A stretch of DNA of 64,000 bases, taken from positions 2,061,819-2,125,818 of the forward strand of contig NZ_FO538765.1 in NCBI RefSeq assembly GCF_000968135.1, in the 5' to 3' direction. The stretch comes from Magnetospira sp. QH-2. Lineage in GTDB: Bacteria; Pseudomonadota; Alphaproteobacteria; Rhodospirillales; Magnetospiraceae. A program made the translations under genes and the position numbers. The notes under the pieces were generated by a model. That model saw only the letters and a program-made list of their open reading frames with translations. It was not told where the DNA came from and ran no database searches. Shown here in pieces: positions 49,235 to 56,997 of this stretch. Position 1 is the first letter of the stretch; every line of letters starts with the position of its first letter.

Positions 49235-49258
49235 AAGGGGGGCGCTGCCCCCCTTTTT
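49235..49258 (+). terminator. rho-independent terminator of gltA
   Basis: AAGGGGGGC and GCCCCCCTT pair around a GCT loop, followed by TTTTT. It is a textbook intrinsic terminator 26 nt after the gltA stop. Confidence 0.95.
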
Positions 49259-49578
49259 CACGACGGCTCGGCAGTCGGCTGCATGGAAGTCAAGGTCTAA
49301 CAGGCTGTTGGGAAAGTGTTGTCCTACGGCCTGCCTCGCCCTTCGTCCCTCGACAAGCTCGGGATGAGGAAGCTCAGGGTGAGGCTAACAAGTTGAAAAT
49401 TCAAAGGCCCTGATGCTGAGCTTGGCGAAGCATGTGTCGCCACACCCTCGAAATCGGACTTTTTCAGATGGCGGTAATCGAGCAGTCAGGGATTGCCTAG
49501 ACAGTCAGCTGGTCTCCACACTCGGTCTTGATCAAGTATCCGGGTCAATTCCTGGACATGGAACAGAGGAGACCAGCT

Positions 49579-50610
49579 ATGGAGTATTTTGTTGGAATGG
49601 ACGTATCGATGGCAAGCATTTCGATCTGTGAGATTGATGCAAAGGGAACCGTCATTCGCGAAGGCAAGGTGTCAAGCACACCCGAGGCGGTCGCCACTTG
49701 GCTCGAGGAAAGCGGGCGTGGCTTTGCGCGAATTGGGTTGGAAGCTGGCCCTCTGGCGCCTTGGCTGTACGCAGGACTGTCCAGTCGGGGCCTCCCTGTG
49801 ATTTGTATCGAGACCCGGCAAATGAAGGCCTTTGCCAGCGCCAGCCCAGTCAAGACGGACCGTCGCGACGCCCGCTTGATCAGCCAGGCGATGCGGACCG
49901 GTTTGTACCGCGCGACCCACGTCAAGACCGCGCGCAGTCAGGAGCTCCGGATGGTGCTGACCCATCGGGAGACCCTGGTTCATCAGGTCCGTCAGTTGTC
50001 CAATACGGTACGAGGAACATTGAAAGCTTTCGGCCTCAAGGTCGGTATGGCGCGCGGACGCCTTTTCGCGGCGCGGGTTCGGGAATTGACGGCTGATAAC
50101 CCGCACCTCAGCGCAGCCGCCGAGCCGCTCTTGCTTGCGCGCCAAGCCTTGCTCGAACAACTCGACAAGCTCGACCGGCAGGTTCATGCCGCTGCGCGCG
50201 ATGATAGCGTTTGCCGACGCCTGATGACCGTTCCCGGCGTCGGCCCGGTTACCGCCCTCGCTTTCAGGACAGGACTCGACGTGCCGGAACGGTTTCAAAA
50301 GTCGGTCATGGTCGGCGCCCACTTCGGGCTTGTCCCACGCAGATACGCCTCGGGAGAGCAGGACCGAAGCGGCCCCATCAGCAAGTGCGGAGATGCCATG
50401 GTTCGTTGGCTTTTGTTCGAGGCCGCCAATGCACTTCTCACTCGAACCCGCCGTTGGTCCTGGCTCAAACACTGGGGGCTCGCGGTCGCCAAAAGGCGCG
50501 GGATGAAACGCGCCAAGGTCGCCGTTGCCCGGCGTCTCGCCGTAATCATGCATCGCATGTGGATCGACGGCACGGACTTCCAGTACCGCAAGGAGGAGAC
50601 CGCCATCTAA
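49579..50610 (+). CDS. IS110-family transposase (DEDD plus Ser), copy 2
   Basis: A 343-residue recombinase. The N-terminal RuvC-like domain has Asp8, Glu55, Asp94 and Asp97 (VGMDVSM, GLEAGPL, KTDRRDA). A helical middle (~110-190) follows, then the Tnp_20 domain with the helix-hairpin-helix-like MTVPGVGPVTALAF (~215) and the catalytic Ser in RSGPISKCGD (Ser264 or Ser268). Such enzymes cut and exchange DNA at a short core dinucleotide, guided by an RNA encoded in the IS end. ATG 49579 follows AGGAG; the upstream TTG at 49528 is not needed. Translation is identical to copy 1. Confidence 0.96.
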   Translation: MEYFVGMDVSMASISICEIDAKGTVIREGKVSSTPEAVATWLEESGRGFARIGLEAGPLAPWLYAGLSSRGLPVICIETRQMKAFASASPVKTDRRDARLISQAMRTGLYRATHVKTARSQELRMVLTHRETLVHQVRQLSNTVRGTLKAFGLKVGMARGRLFAARVRELTADNPHLSAAAEPLLLARQALLEQLDKLDRQVHAAARDDSVCRRLMTVPGVGPVTALAFRTGLDVPERFQKSVMVGAHFGLVPRRYASGEQDRSGPISKCGDAMVRWLLFEAANALLTRTRRWSWLKHWGLAVAKRRGMKRAKVAVARRLAVIMHRMWIDGTDFQYRKEETAI

Positions 50611-50624
50611 ACACAACGAAAACC

Positions 50625-50800
50625 GAGATCGCCTGAAGGGCGGCCAGGACGCGTGGCGACGCGCGGGGCTCGGATGACAGCGCGCAGGCTGCAGTGGCGT
50701 AAGACCACGCTTTTCAGATTGCTGCACCCGATCCCCCTTGATCCCCATCATGCGGCGACGACGTCGACCGCGGACAGAAGCAAAGGGCGCCACATACCCC
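50625..50800 (+). ncRNA. candidate bridge/seeker RNA of the IS110/IS1111 element
   Basis: The RNA would start with a 5' hairpin CGCGT-GGCG-ACGCG (50650-50663). A first loop follows, whose two sides read CAGGCTGC (50685-50692) and CTTTTCAG (50710-50717) around a small GTGG...CCAC stem. The first side equals the left target half and the second is the complement of the right half of the MITE end CAGGCTG-CT-GAAAAAG. A second loop reads CCCCATCA (50743-50750) and ACAGAAG (50774-50780) around GCGG...CCGC. These correspond to the IS ends CCGCCAT-CT and, by complement, CTTCTGT. Such an order matches published bridge RNAs. End points are estimates. Confidence 0.7.
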
Positions 50801-50867
50801 AGGTTCAAACCGACGGCTTGGAAATCAGCTTGACTCAAATGACTCGATTACAGAAGCAGCCTGCTAA

Positions 50868-51139
50868 AGCCCCTTTGCTCGTCTGCTGACAACCAGCAGC
50901 GGAAGGCTGTGCGAAACGGTTCTTATACTGTAGTATCATATCTGTATGGACGGATACGCCCGGCCCAAAGGAGAGATATTGGCGTGTCTCGGATCCACAC
51001 AATCAAGAAACTGGCACGGAATCTTGGTGCTCTTAGTCAAAAACCGGGTTGGGGCGGTTGAAAACGTTTGCCTTTGGATAGGTTTTTCTGGGATTCTGGT
51101 CGTAGCATTCATGAATAATGGTTCTGGGAGGTGAATAGC
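50868..51139. other. intergenic region before HhH-protein gene
   Basis: About 270 nt. An AT-rich TTCTTATACTGTAGTATC around 50919-50936 may hold a promoter. An ATG frame at 50946-51134 lacks a ribosome site and looks non-coding. No repeat or RNA element is recognised. Confidence 0.4.
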
Positions 51140-51544
51140 ATGGTTGAATTGATAAAAGTCAAAGGGGTAGGCCCCACACTGGCGAAAGGGCTCATGGCCG
51201 TGGGCATTGCGACCGCGGAGGATCTTGCCGGTGCATCGCCAGAGGCCGTCGTCGCGGTTCGTGGTATCAGCCCGACCACCGCCCCAGGCATCATCGCGGC
51301 CGCCGGCGAAGCGACGGAAGCCAACGAGCAGGCAGCAGAGGATAGCAAGGCTACCAAAAAGAAGGGCCCCAAAATCCATAAGGCAGACAAAGTCTATAAG
51401 GAGGCTAAAAAGAAGGCCGCCAAGGTCCAGAAAAAGGCTAAGAAGAAGGCCGACAAGGCTGAGCGAAAAGCCAAGAAGAAGGCAGCCAAGGCCGAGCGAA
51501 AGGCTAAGAAGAACGCCGCATCTGAAAGCATCGCCGCCGAGTAG
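51140..51544 (+). CDS. helix-hairpin-helix protein with Lys/Ala-rich histone H1-like tail
   Basis: A 134-residue protein. Residues ~1-55 form a compact helix-hairpin-helix pair (IKVKGVGPTLAKGLMAVGI, then GASPEAVVAVRGISPTTAPG) of the type that grips the DNA backbone without sequence preference. From ~70 on the chain is a Lys/Ala repeat (KKAAKVQKKAKKKADKAERK and repeats of KAERKAKK) like bacterial histone H1-like tails. ATG 51140 follows GGGAGG at 8 nt. Nucleoid binding or DNA compaction is an inference. It follows IS copy 2 and stands alone. Confidence 0.85.
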   Translation: MVELIKVKGVGPTLAKGLMAVGIATAEDLAGASPEAVVAVRGISPTTAPGIIAAAGEATEANEQAAEDSKATKKKGPKIHKADKVYKEAKKKAAKVQKKAKKKADKAERKAKKKAAKAERKAKKNAASESIAAE

Positions 51545-51578
51545 AATGCCGGGGGTGACTCAAAGAACGGATTTCTGT

Positions 51579-51595
51579 CTAGATCACGTCGCGGA
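51579..51595. repeat. terminal fragment of the CTAG double-hairpin element, copy E
   Basis: CTAGATCACGTCG matches the left terminus of copies A and B and then diverges. It again lies between two convergent genes. It may be a decayed copy or a chance match of 13 nt. Confidence 0.4.
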
Positions 51596-51706
51596 CACAC
51601 ATTCCAGACCGAGGAGAACTCAGTCTGGGATCGAAAGGCGTGCGCCCTCTGCTAACCTGGGCCCTAACGCGGGATCGAGCCCTTGGCTCCGACCGGGACA
51701 ACCTTC

Positions 51707-52108
51707 TTAGAACCTTTGGACCAATTCGATCTTATAGCCATCCGGGTCGTCGACGAAGGCAATGACCGTGGTGCCATGTTTCATGGGACCGGGCTCGCGG
51801 GTGATCACCGCGCCTTCGGCCCGCAAGGCGTCGCAGACTCCATAAGCATCGGGAACACCGATAGCCAGATGGCCAAAGCCATTCCCCAGATCATAGGGCT
51901 CCTCCTGATCCCAGTTATGGGTCAGTTCGACCACCGTGGTGTCGATCTCGTCGCCATACCCGACAAAGGCCAAGGTGAATTTCCCACCAGGATAGTCCTT
52001 GCGCCGCAGTTCATTCATACCCAACAGACGGCAATAGAAATCCAGGGATTTATCCAGGTCTCGCACCCGGATCATGGTGTGCAGTAAACGGAACTTCGAT
52101 TTATCCAT
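51707..52108 (-). CDS. gloA: lactoylglutathione lyase (glyoxalase I)
   Basis: A 133-residue VOC-fold metalloenzyme. Blocks: LLHTMIRVRDLDKSLDFYCR (first metal His), TVVELTHNW (Glu), GFGHLAIGVPDAYGVCDAL (second His) and AFVDDPDGYKIELVQ (second Glu), giving the H-E-H-E metal set. It detoxifies methylglyoxal as the glutathione adduct. ATG 52108 overlaps the end of lpxB by 8 nt and sits behind AAGGACACC, so it is the last gene of the lipid A operon. Confidence 0.96.
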   Translation of the reverse strand: MDKSKFRLLHTMIRVRDLDKSLDFYCRLLGMNELRRKDYPGGKFTLAFVGYGDEIDTTVVELTHNWDQEEPYDLGNGFGHLAIGVPDAYGVCDALRAEGAVITREPGPMKHGTTVIAFVDDPDGYKIELVQRF

Positions 52109-53276
52109 GATTGGTGTCCTTCCTCGCTTCAAGGATAGTGGCAAGGGCCTCGGCAGCACGCAGGCTGGGGGAGGCCCCGCCCCGGCCCATGGCCTCCAGA
52201 GCCGGCGCACAAGCGCGGATCTGTGCCCTGCGTGCCTCCGGGTCATCCAGGTACTGGGCAAGCATCGGCGATATCAATGACGCCTGGCAGCGATCCTGCA
52301 AAAACTCGGGCAGCACTTCGCGCTCTTGAATGATATTGACCAGGCTGGCGAACCGGACCTTGATCAAACGCCGGGCCAGCCAAGCGGTCAACGGATTGAG
52401 CCGATAGGCTACCACCGAAGGGCAACCCGCCAAAGCCAGCTCCAAGGTCACGGTCCCCGAGGCTGCCAAGGCCGCTTCCGAGGCCGCGAAAGCGTCGAAC
52501 TTTTCCCGCTCTCCTTCCACCACGGTCACCGAACAGGACCAGGACCGCACCGCTTCTCGCACAGGCTCGGCGACACCGGCCACCGTCGGCAGCACCACCG
52601 CCAGACCGGGGCGCTCCCCGCATAATTGATCAACCACGTCGCGAAAGACCGGCAAGTGGCGACTCACTTCGCCCAGACGGCTACCGGGCAACACGCAGAG
52701 CACCGGTCTGGTTGGCTCGATTCCATGCTTGTCACGGAACGCGCTGCCATTGCCCAGATCAGCACCGCCTTCGATCACGGAATGGCCGACAAAGGTGGTC
52801 GCCAGCCCCTCTTTCTCGAAGTATGGCGGCTCAAAAGGCAGCAATACCAACAAATGGTCGAGGAACCGAGCAATCTTGGCCGCCCGCTTGGGCTTCCAGG
52901 CCCAGACCGTCGGCGCCACGTAATGCACCAAAGGAATGCCCAGATCCCGAACCCGCTTGGCCAGCCGGAAACAAAAACCCGGAGAATCAATGGTCAATAC
53001 CACATCGGGGCGCAAGCGGCGGATATCCGCATCCGCCTCCGACAAGCGCCGCATCAACTTGGGAAGATGGGGCAGAATCTCGGCAAGCCCCATGAGCGAG
53101 AGATCGGTCATGGGAAACAAACTGTCCAGCCCCTGCCCGGTCATGTGCGGGCCTCCAATCCCGGCAAATCGCACCCCTTCGGGATAAAGGGATTTGAGGC
53201 CCGCCATCAGACGTCCACCCAACAGGTCGCCAGATGGCTCCCCGGCCACCACATAGACCAGGGGGCCTTGCGCCAT
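52101..53276 (-). CDS. lpxB: lipid-A-disaccharide synthase
   Basis: A 391-residue GT19 glycosyltransferase joining UDP-2,3-diacylglucosamine and lipid X. Blocks: VYVVAGEPSGDLLGGRLMAG, MGLAEILPHLPKLMRR, TIDSPGFCFRLAKRV, YVAPTVWAWKPKRA, CVLPGSRLGEVSRHLPVF and AASGTVTLELALAGCPSVVAYR. All are family hallmarks. ATG 53276 follows GGAG inside the end of lpxI; a frame to 53339 overlaps lpxI and is not used. Confidence 0.97.
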   Translation of the reverse strand: MAQGPLVYVVAGEPSGDLLGGRLMAGLKSLYPEGVRFAGIGGPHMTGQGLDSLFPMTDLSLMGLAEILPHLPKLMRRLSEADADIRRLRPDVVLTIDSPGFCFRLAKRVRDLGIPLVHYVAPTVWAWKPKRAAKIARFLDHLLVLLPFEPPYFEKEGLATTFVGHSVIEGGADLGNGSAFRDKHGIEPTRPVLCVLPGSRLGEVSRHLPVFRDVVDQLCGERPGLAVVLPTVAGVAEPVREAVRSWSCSVTVVEGEREKFDAFAASEAALAASGTVTLELALAGCPSVVAYRLNPLTAWLARRLIKVRFASLVNIIQEREVLPEFLQDRCQASLISPMLAQYLDDPEARRAQIRACAPALEAMGRGGASPSLRAAEALATILEARKDTNHG

Positions 53277-53277
53277 A

Positions 53278-54120
53278 TCAGAACTCTCCGTTTTCCGACA
53301 AGCCCACCAGGAACAACCCGCGTTGGTTGGCGGCGTCAATCAACGCATCCCTGTCGAGCAAAACCGTGCCCCCCGCCTCCACCGCGATCCCGCGCAGACC
53401 CGCGTCGGCGGCCCGTGCCACGGTGGGCGCGCCGATGGTCGGCAGGTCGGCGCGGCGCTCTTGTTGCGGTTTCTTGAGTTTGACGAGCACCCCGCCCGGC
53501 CCCTCGCGTCGCAAATGGGCACAGCGATCCAGCATGGCGTCCGTGCCTTCCACCGCTTCCACCGCCAACACGATGCCCTGTTGCACGACCACGGCCTGGC
53601 CCACATCCAGATTGCCTAGGCCACGGGCCACAAGCCAGCCTCGTCGCAGGTCCTCGCGCGCCCGATCATCGGGGGCGATGCACCCCAACTGCCCCTGGGG
53701 AGCCAGCAGGTCCGGAAGAATGTCGTCGATGCCCACCACCTTGAATCCTTCCTTTTCGATTTCGGCGATCAAGGCTGAGAGCAGGCCATCATCCCCAAGG
53801 GACTTCCATCCCACCTTGGCGATGAAACGGGCGCTCCACATATCCGGGCGCAAAGCCCCGAGACTGGGACGGGTCACCCCCCCGGCCATGACCAAGTCAG
53901 AGACTCCGGCCTCGTGCAATTTCTTGATACCGCCGCCCGCCCCGCCCAGTCGTATCCAGGCATGGGGGACATCCCCGGCCACGGTCTCCGGGTCGGCCTG
54001 ATCCTGCAAGGCAAGAACGAAGAATGGGCGATTTTTTGATCGACAGGCGTCGATCAGTCGGGCGGGAAGATCGCCCCGGCCGGCCACGATGCCCAGCGTC
54101 GTGGCGCCGTCAGTCCGCAT
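53278..54120 (-). CDS. lpxI: UDP-2,3-diacylglucosamine pyrophosphatase LpxI
   Basis: A 280-residue protein of the LpxI (DUF1009) family, the alphaproteobacterial substitute for LpxH. N-terminal half: LGIVAGRGDLPARLIDACR and VSDLVMAGGVTRPSLG. C-terminal half: VVVQQGIVLAVEAVEGTDAM, LVKLKKPQQERRADLPTIG and EAGGTVLLDRDALIDAANQ. The catalytic Asp-rich EGTDAML segment is present. Start ATG 54120 overlaps lpxA by 11 nt. No LpxH is visible, as expected. Confidence 0.96.
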   Translation of the reverse strand: MRTDGATTLGIVAGRGDLPARLIDACRSKNRPFFVLALQDQADPETVAGDVPHAWIRLGGAGGGIKKLHEAGVSDLVMAGGVTRPSLGALRPDMWSARFIAKVGWKSLGDDGLLSALIAEIEKEGFKVVGIDDILPDLLAPQGQLGCIAPDDRAREDLRRGWLVARGLGNLDVGQAVVVQQGIVLAVEAVEGTDAMLDRCAHLRREGPGGVLVKLKKPQQERRADLPTIGAPTVARAADAGLRGIAVEAGGTVLLDRDALIDAANQRGLFLVGLSENGEF

Positions 54121-54913
54121 GGCCGTCAGTGGAGGGCACACAGACCCCGCGAGACGACTCGTCGCGAATAAAATCGACGATTTCCATGACCGGTTCGTTT
54201 TCGGCAAAATCCTCCACCAGATCAGCCAGACGTTCGGCCATGGTGCCTTCTTGGGCAAAAATCAGCCGATAGGCTTTGCGGATATCATGGATCATGTCCC
54301 GGGAAAAACTGCGCCGCTTCAGGCCGACGATATTCAGGCCGGACAGCTTGGCCCGATTACCCATTACCGAGCCATAGGGGATAACATCGTTTTCAACACC
54401 GGACATGCCGCCGACCATGGCGTGACGACCGATACGCACGAACTGATGCACCGCCGACAGGCCGCCGAGAATGGCGAAATCGCCCACATGCACATGCCCG
54501 GCCAGGGTCGCATTGTTGGCCAGGATCACCGAATCCCCGACGTGGCAATCATGCGCCACATGGGAGCCCATCATGAACAGGCAGCCGTCGCCGACTCTGG
54601 TCAGCATGCCGCCGCCATCGGTCCCGGGATTCATGGTCACATGCTCGCGGATGGTGTTCTCGGCGCCAATCACCAATTCCGATGGCTCGCCACCGTACTT
54701 CAGGTCCTGCGGTTCGTGTCCGATAGAGGCAAAGGGGAATATCCGTGTACCCGGACCCACCTTGGTTCGCCCTTCGACAACCACATGGGATTTGAGCACC
54801 ACGCCGTCGGCCAGTTCCACGTTGCTGCCAACACAGCAATAGGGTCCGATCGCCACGTCGGCACCGATCCGGGCGCCTGATTCGACGAGAGCCGTGGGAT
54901 GAATCTGACTCAT
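54110..54913 (-). CDS. lpxA: UDP-N-acetylglucosamine acyltransferase
   Basis: A 267-residue left-handed beta-helix acyltransferase, first enzyme of lipid A synthesis. Hexapeptide repeats run through residues ~1-190; the catalytic His is in [33 protein letters not shown] and the C-terminal helical domain ([20 protein letters not shown]) are typical. Its ATG overlaps the fabZ stop (ATGA). A frame to 54994 is not needed. Confidence 0.97.
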   Translation of the reverse strand: MSQIHPTALVESGARIGADVAIGPYCCVGSNVELADGVVLKSHVVVEGRTKVGPGTRIFPFASIGHEPQDLKYGGEPSELVIGAENTIREHVTMNPGTDGGGMLTRVGDGCLFMMGSHVAHDCHVGDSVILANNATLAGHVHVGDFAILGGLSAVHQFVRIGRHAMVGGMSGVENDVIPYGSVMGNRAKLSGLNIVGLKRRSFSRDMIHDIRKAYRLIFAQEGTMAERLADLVEDFAENEPVMEIVDFIRDESSRGVCVPSTDGHAD

Positions 54914-55380
54914 TCTTCGGTCCGAATCATGGCGGCGAATACCGCCTGCGCAACCACTTGGCCATTCACTTTGGCTTCGCCGGTAAACTTCCATACCGCG
55001 CCACGACTATGTTTCTTTGTGACATGAATATGCAATTGATGGCCTGGCTCCACAGGCTTGCGGAAACGGGCGTCATCGACAGACATGAAATAGACCAGCT
55101 TGCCTTCGGCTTCCTCGCCCATGGTCTCAACCACAAGAACCGCCGCGGTTTGGGCCATGCTCTCGATGATCAACACGCCAGGCATGATGGGCTTTTGCGG
55201 AAAGTGGCCTTGAAAAAAAGGCTCGTTGATGGTGACGTTCTTAATGCCCGTCGCCCGTTCGCCGGGGACCACATCGTCCAGACGGTCGATCAATAGCATG
55301 GGATATCGGTGCGGAATCATATCCATGATGCGTCCAATATCGATGGAATAGGGCTCGGTCATGCTTGCATTGTCCTCCAT
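54910..55380 (-). CDS. fabZ: 3-hydroxyacyl-[ACP] dehydratase FabZ
   Basis: A 156-residue hot-dog-fold dehydratase. It contains [39 protein letters not shown] with the catalytic His and Glu, and [14 protein letters not shown]. It draws 3-hydroxymyristoyl-ACP away from lipid A toward fatty acid synthesis. Start is ATG 55380, or ATG 55362 behind GGAGG; both are possible. It sits between lpxD and lpxA as usual. Confidence 0.97.
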   Translation of the reverse strand: MEDNASMTEPYSIDIGRIMDMIPHRYPMLLIDRLDDVVPGERATGIKNVTINEPFFQGHFPQKPIMPGVLIIESMAQTAAVLVVETMGEEAEGKLVYFMSVDDARFRKPVEPGHQLHIHVTKKHSRGAVWKFTGEAKVNGQVVAQAVFAAMIRTEE

Positions 55381-55383
55381 GGA

Positions 55384-56406
55384 TCAAAGATCCTTTTTCT
55401 TCGATAGTTTAGCCAACATGGCGACCTGTCGCCAGTGCTCCTTGGTGGGCATGGCGGGTGATCCGGATACGGTCTGTCCAAGTTCGATGTTCCGGAAAAC
55501 GCCCGATTGGGCCGAGATCCGCGCGCCATCACCAATAGTCAGATGCCCGGCAATCCCCGCTTGCCCGCCGATCATAACGAAATCCCCGATTTTGGTACTG
55601 CCAGAGATCCCCACATGGGCCACGACGATGCAATTGCGCCCCAGCTTCACGTTGTGGCCAATCTGAACCAAATTATCGATCTTGCACCCGGCGCCGATTT
55701 CCGTATCAGGGCCGGTACCCCGGTCGATCGTGGTATTGGCACCGATTTCCACGTCATCCCCGATCAAAACACGTCCCAATTGGGGAACCTTTAAATGACC
55801 TTGAGGGCCGAGGGCGAAACCGAAACCATCCTGACCGACCCTGACGCCGCCATGGATTACCACCCTGTCCCCGACCAGGCACTTGGCCAGCCCGGCACCG
55901 GGGCCGATCCGGCAATGGTCCCCAATGACCACACCATCACCGATGACGGCGTTGGCTTGAATATGGCAGCCATCGCCGATCTTGGCCCGTCGGCCGATGA
56001 TCGCGCCTGATTCGACATGGGTGTTTGGGCCTATTTCCGCATCATCGGCAATGATCGCCCCTTCTTCAACCACGTCACGAGCTGGCGGATCCGGATAAAA
56101 GGCAGACGCAATCATGGCGTAAGCCCGATAGGGATCCGGCGAAATCAACAACACCATGCCGCTTGGAGCCTTGTCCGCGTGGGCAGACTTGACCAGACAA
56201 GCCCCCGCCTTGCTTTGGGCAAAGGCAGAGACGTACTTGGTATTGTCGAGAAACGAAATTTCTTCCGGTCCCGCCGTTTCAAGGGGGGCAACATCCTTGA
56301 ATTGGCGTCCTGCCTTGACGTCCGGGTTCAACGTCGCACCGCACAAGACCGCAAGTTCACCCAGCGTGAAGGGTCCCGCCCGGTTAAAAAAGCGTGGATC
56401 GGCCAT
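55384..56406 (-). CDS. lpxD: UDP-3-O-(3-hydroxymyristoyl)glucosamine N-acyltransferase
   Basis: A 340-residue trimeric acyltransferase. An N-terminal uridine-binding domain (~1-100, [32 protein letters not shown]) is followed by hexapeptide repeats with the catalytic His region [15 protein letters not shown] and [20 protein letters not shown]. The N-terminal domain is normal length. It is 3 nt from skp and 3 nt from the longer fabZ start. Confidence 0.97.
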   Translation of the reverse strand: MADPRFFNRAGPFTLGELAVLCGATLNPDVKAGRQFKDVAPLETAGPEEISFLDNTKYVSAFAQSKAGACLVKSAHADKAPSGMVLLISPDPYRAYAMIASAFYPDPPARDVVEEGAIIADDAEIGPNTHVESGAIIGRRAKIGDGCHIQANAVIGDGVVIGDHCRIGPGAGLAKCLVGDRVVIHGGVRVGQDGFGFALGPQGHLKVPQLGRVLIGDDVEIGANTTIDRGTGPDTEIGAGCKIDNLVQIGHNVKLGRNCIVVAHVGISGSTKIGDFVMIGGQAGIAGHLTIGDGARISAQSGVFRNIELGQTVSGSPAMPTKEHWRQVAMLAKLSKKKDL

Positions 56407-56409
56407 GGA

Positions 56410-56994
56410 TCAGGGCTCAACCGGCCACTGCACATCGACGGTAACCGCGGGTAATTTCTTATTGAGAAGAGCCAGGACTTCTCGATCAAGCTCCAGCGCC
56501 TTGGGAGCAATCACCACTTCGCGCCGACGAAACAAAAGCGAAATCCCCTTCTCGCTTGCCACTTCAATGATGGCCTCTCGCATGGCGTTTTCAAAGGTTT
56601 TCATGGCAACACCCTTGGCGGCCGATACGGCGGCCCGGTTGGCCTGCATATGACGCTGGGCCTTGCTCATGGACTCAAGAAACTCTTTTTTCTTAGCTTC
56701 GAAAACTTCGGCGGAAACAACACTGCGTTGGCGTCCCAATTCCGCTTCGGATTCGCGGAGCGTCTTCTCCACCGTGCGAATGTCGGTTTGAATGCGTTTG
56801 GCATGCTCCGCGACCTGGGAATCGATATCCTTGCGCGCCTGGGCGTCGCGGACCACGGCCTCCATATTGATCACACCAATCAATACTTCCATGCTGTTGG
56901 AAGCGGAATTGCCATCCTGGGCGTGGGCTTCCCATTCGCCGCTCAGCGGGACGGCCAACAAACCAATGAGAATAGCTCGAACGATCAAACCCAT
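56410..56994 (-). CDS. skp: OmpH/Skp-family periplasmic chaperone
   Basis: A 194-residue protein with a signal peptide (VRAILIGLLAVPLSGEWEAHA, cut near A25). It has the Skp layout: a short strand (VLIGVINMEAVVRDAQARKD), two long coiled-coil arms (~55-145, rich in E/K/R) and a final strand region. It carries outer-membrane proteins across the periplasm to BamA, encoded 3 nt upstream. Confidence 0.93.
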   Translation of the reverse strand: MGLIVRAILIGLLAVPLSGEWEAHAQDGNSASNSMEVLIGVINMEAVVRDAQARKDIDSQVAEHAKRIQTDIRTVEKTLRESEAELGRQRSVVSAEVFEAKKKEFLESMSKAQRHMQANRAAVSAAKGVAMKTFENAMREAIIEVASEKGISLLFRRREVVIAPKALELDREVLALLNKKLPAVTVDVQWPVEP

Positions 56995-56997
56995 GCC

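Larger units (their letters stand above)
49468..50856 (+). mobile_element. IS110/IS1111-type insertion sequence, copy 2 (uninterrupted)
   Basis: 1389 bp inserted in the right end of a MITE-like repeat: GGACTTTTTC-AG-ATGGCGGTAATCGAG on the left and CTCGATTACAGA-AG-CAGCCTG on the right, where AG is the complement of the CT core seen at copy 1. There is a 111-nt end before the transposase and a 246-nt non-coding end after it; the longer downstream end and the subterminal GTAATCGAG repeats place it in the IS1111 group. It is in inverted orientation to copy 1, about 5.5 kb away. Confidence 0.94.
49301..50863. repeat. MITE-like repeat interrupted by insertion sequence copy 2
   Basis: The left end CAGGCTG-TT-GGGAAAG starts at 49301, after CTAA (49297-49300). 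The body runs to 49467, with a small internal duplication of the CTCGACAAGCTC part. The final CAGCCTG (50857-50863), followed by CTAA (50864-50867), is split off by the insertion sequence. The flanking CTAA pair is a probable target duplication. Confidence 0.85.

Noticed and set aside
50946-51134. 62-codon frame on the + strand upstream of the HhH gene
   Set aside because: There is no ribosome binding site, the codon pattern is unlike that of the neighbours, and the product resembles no domain.
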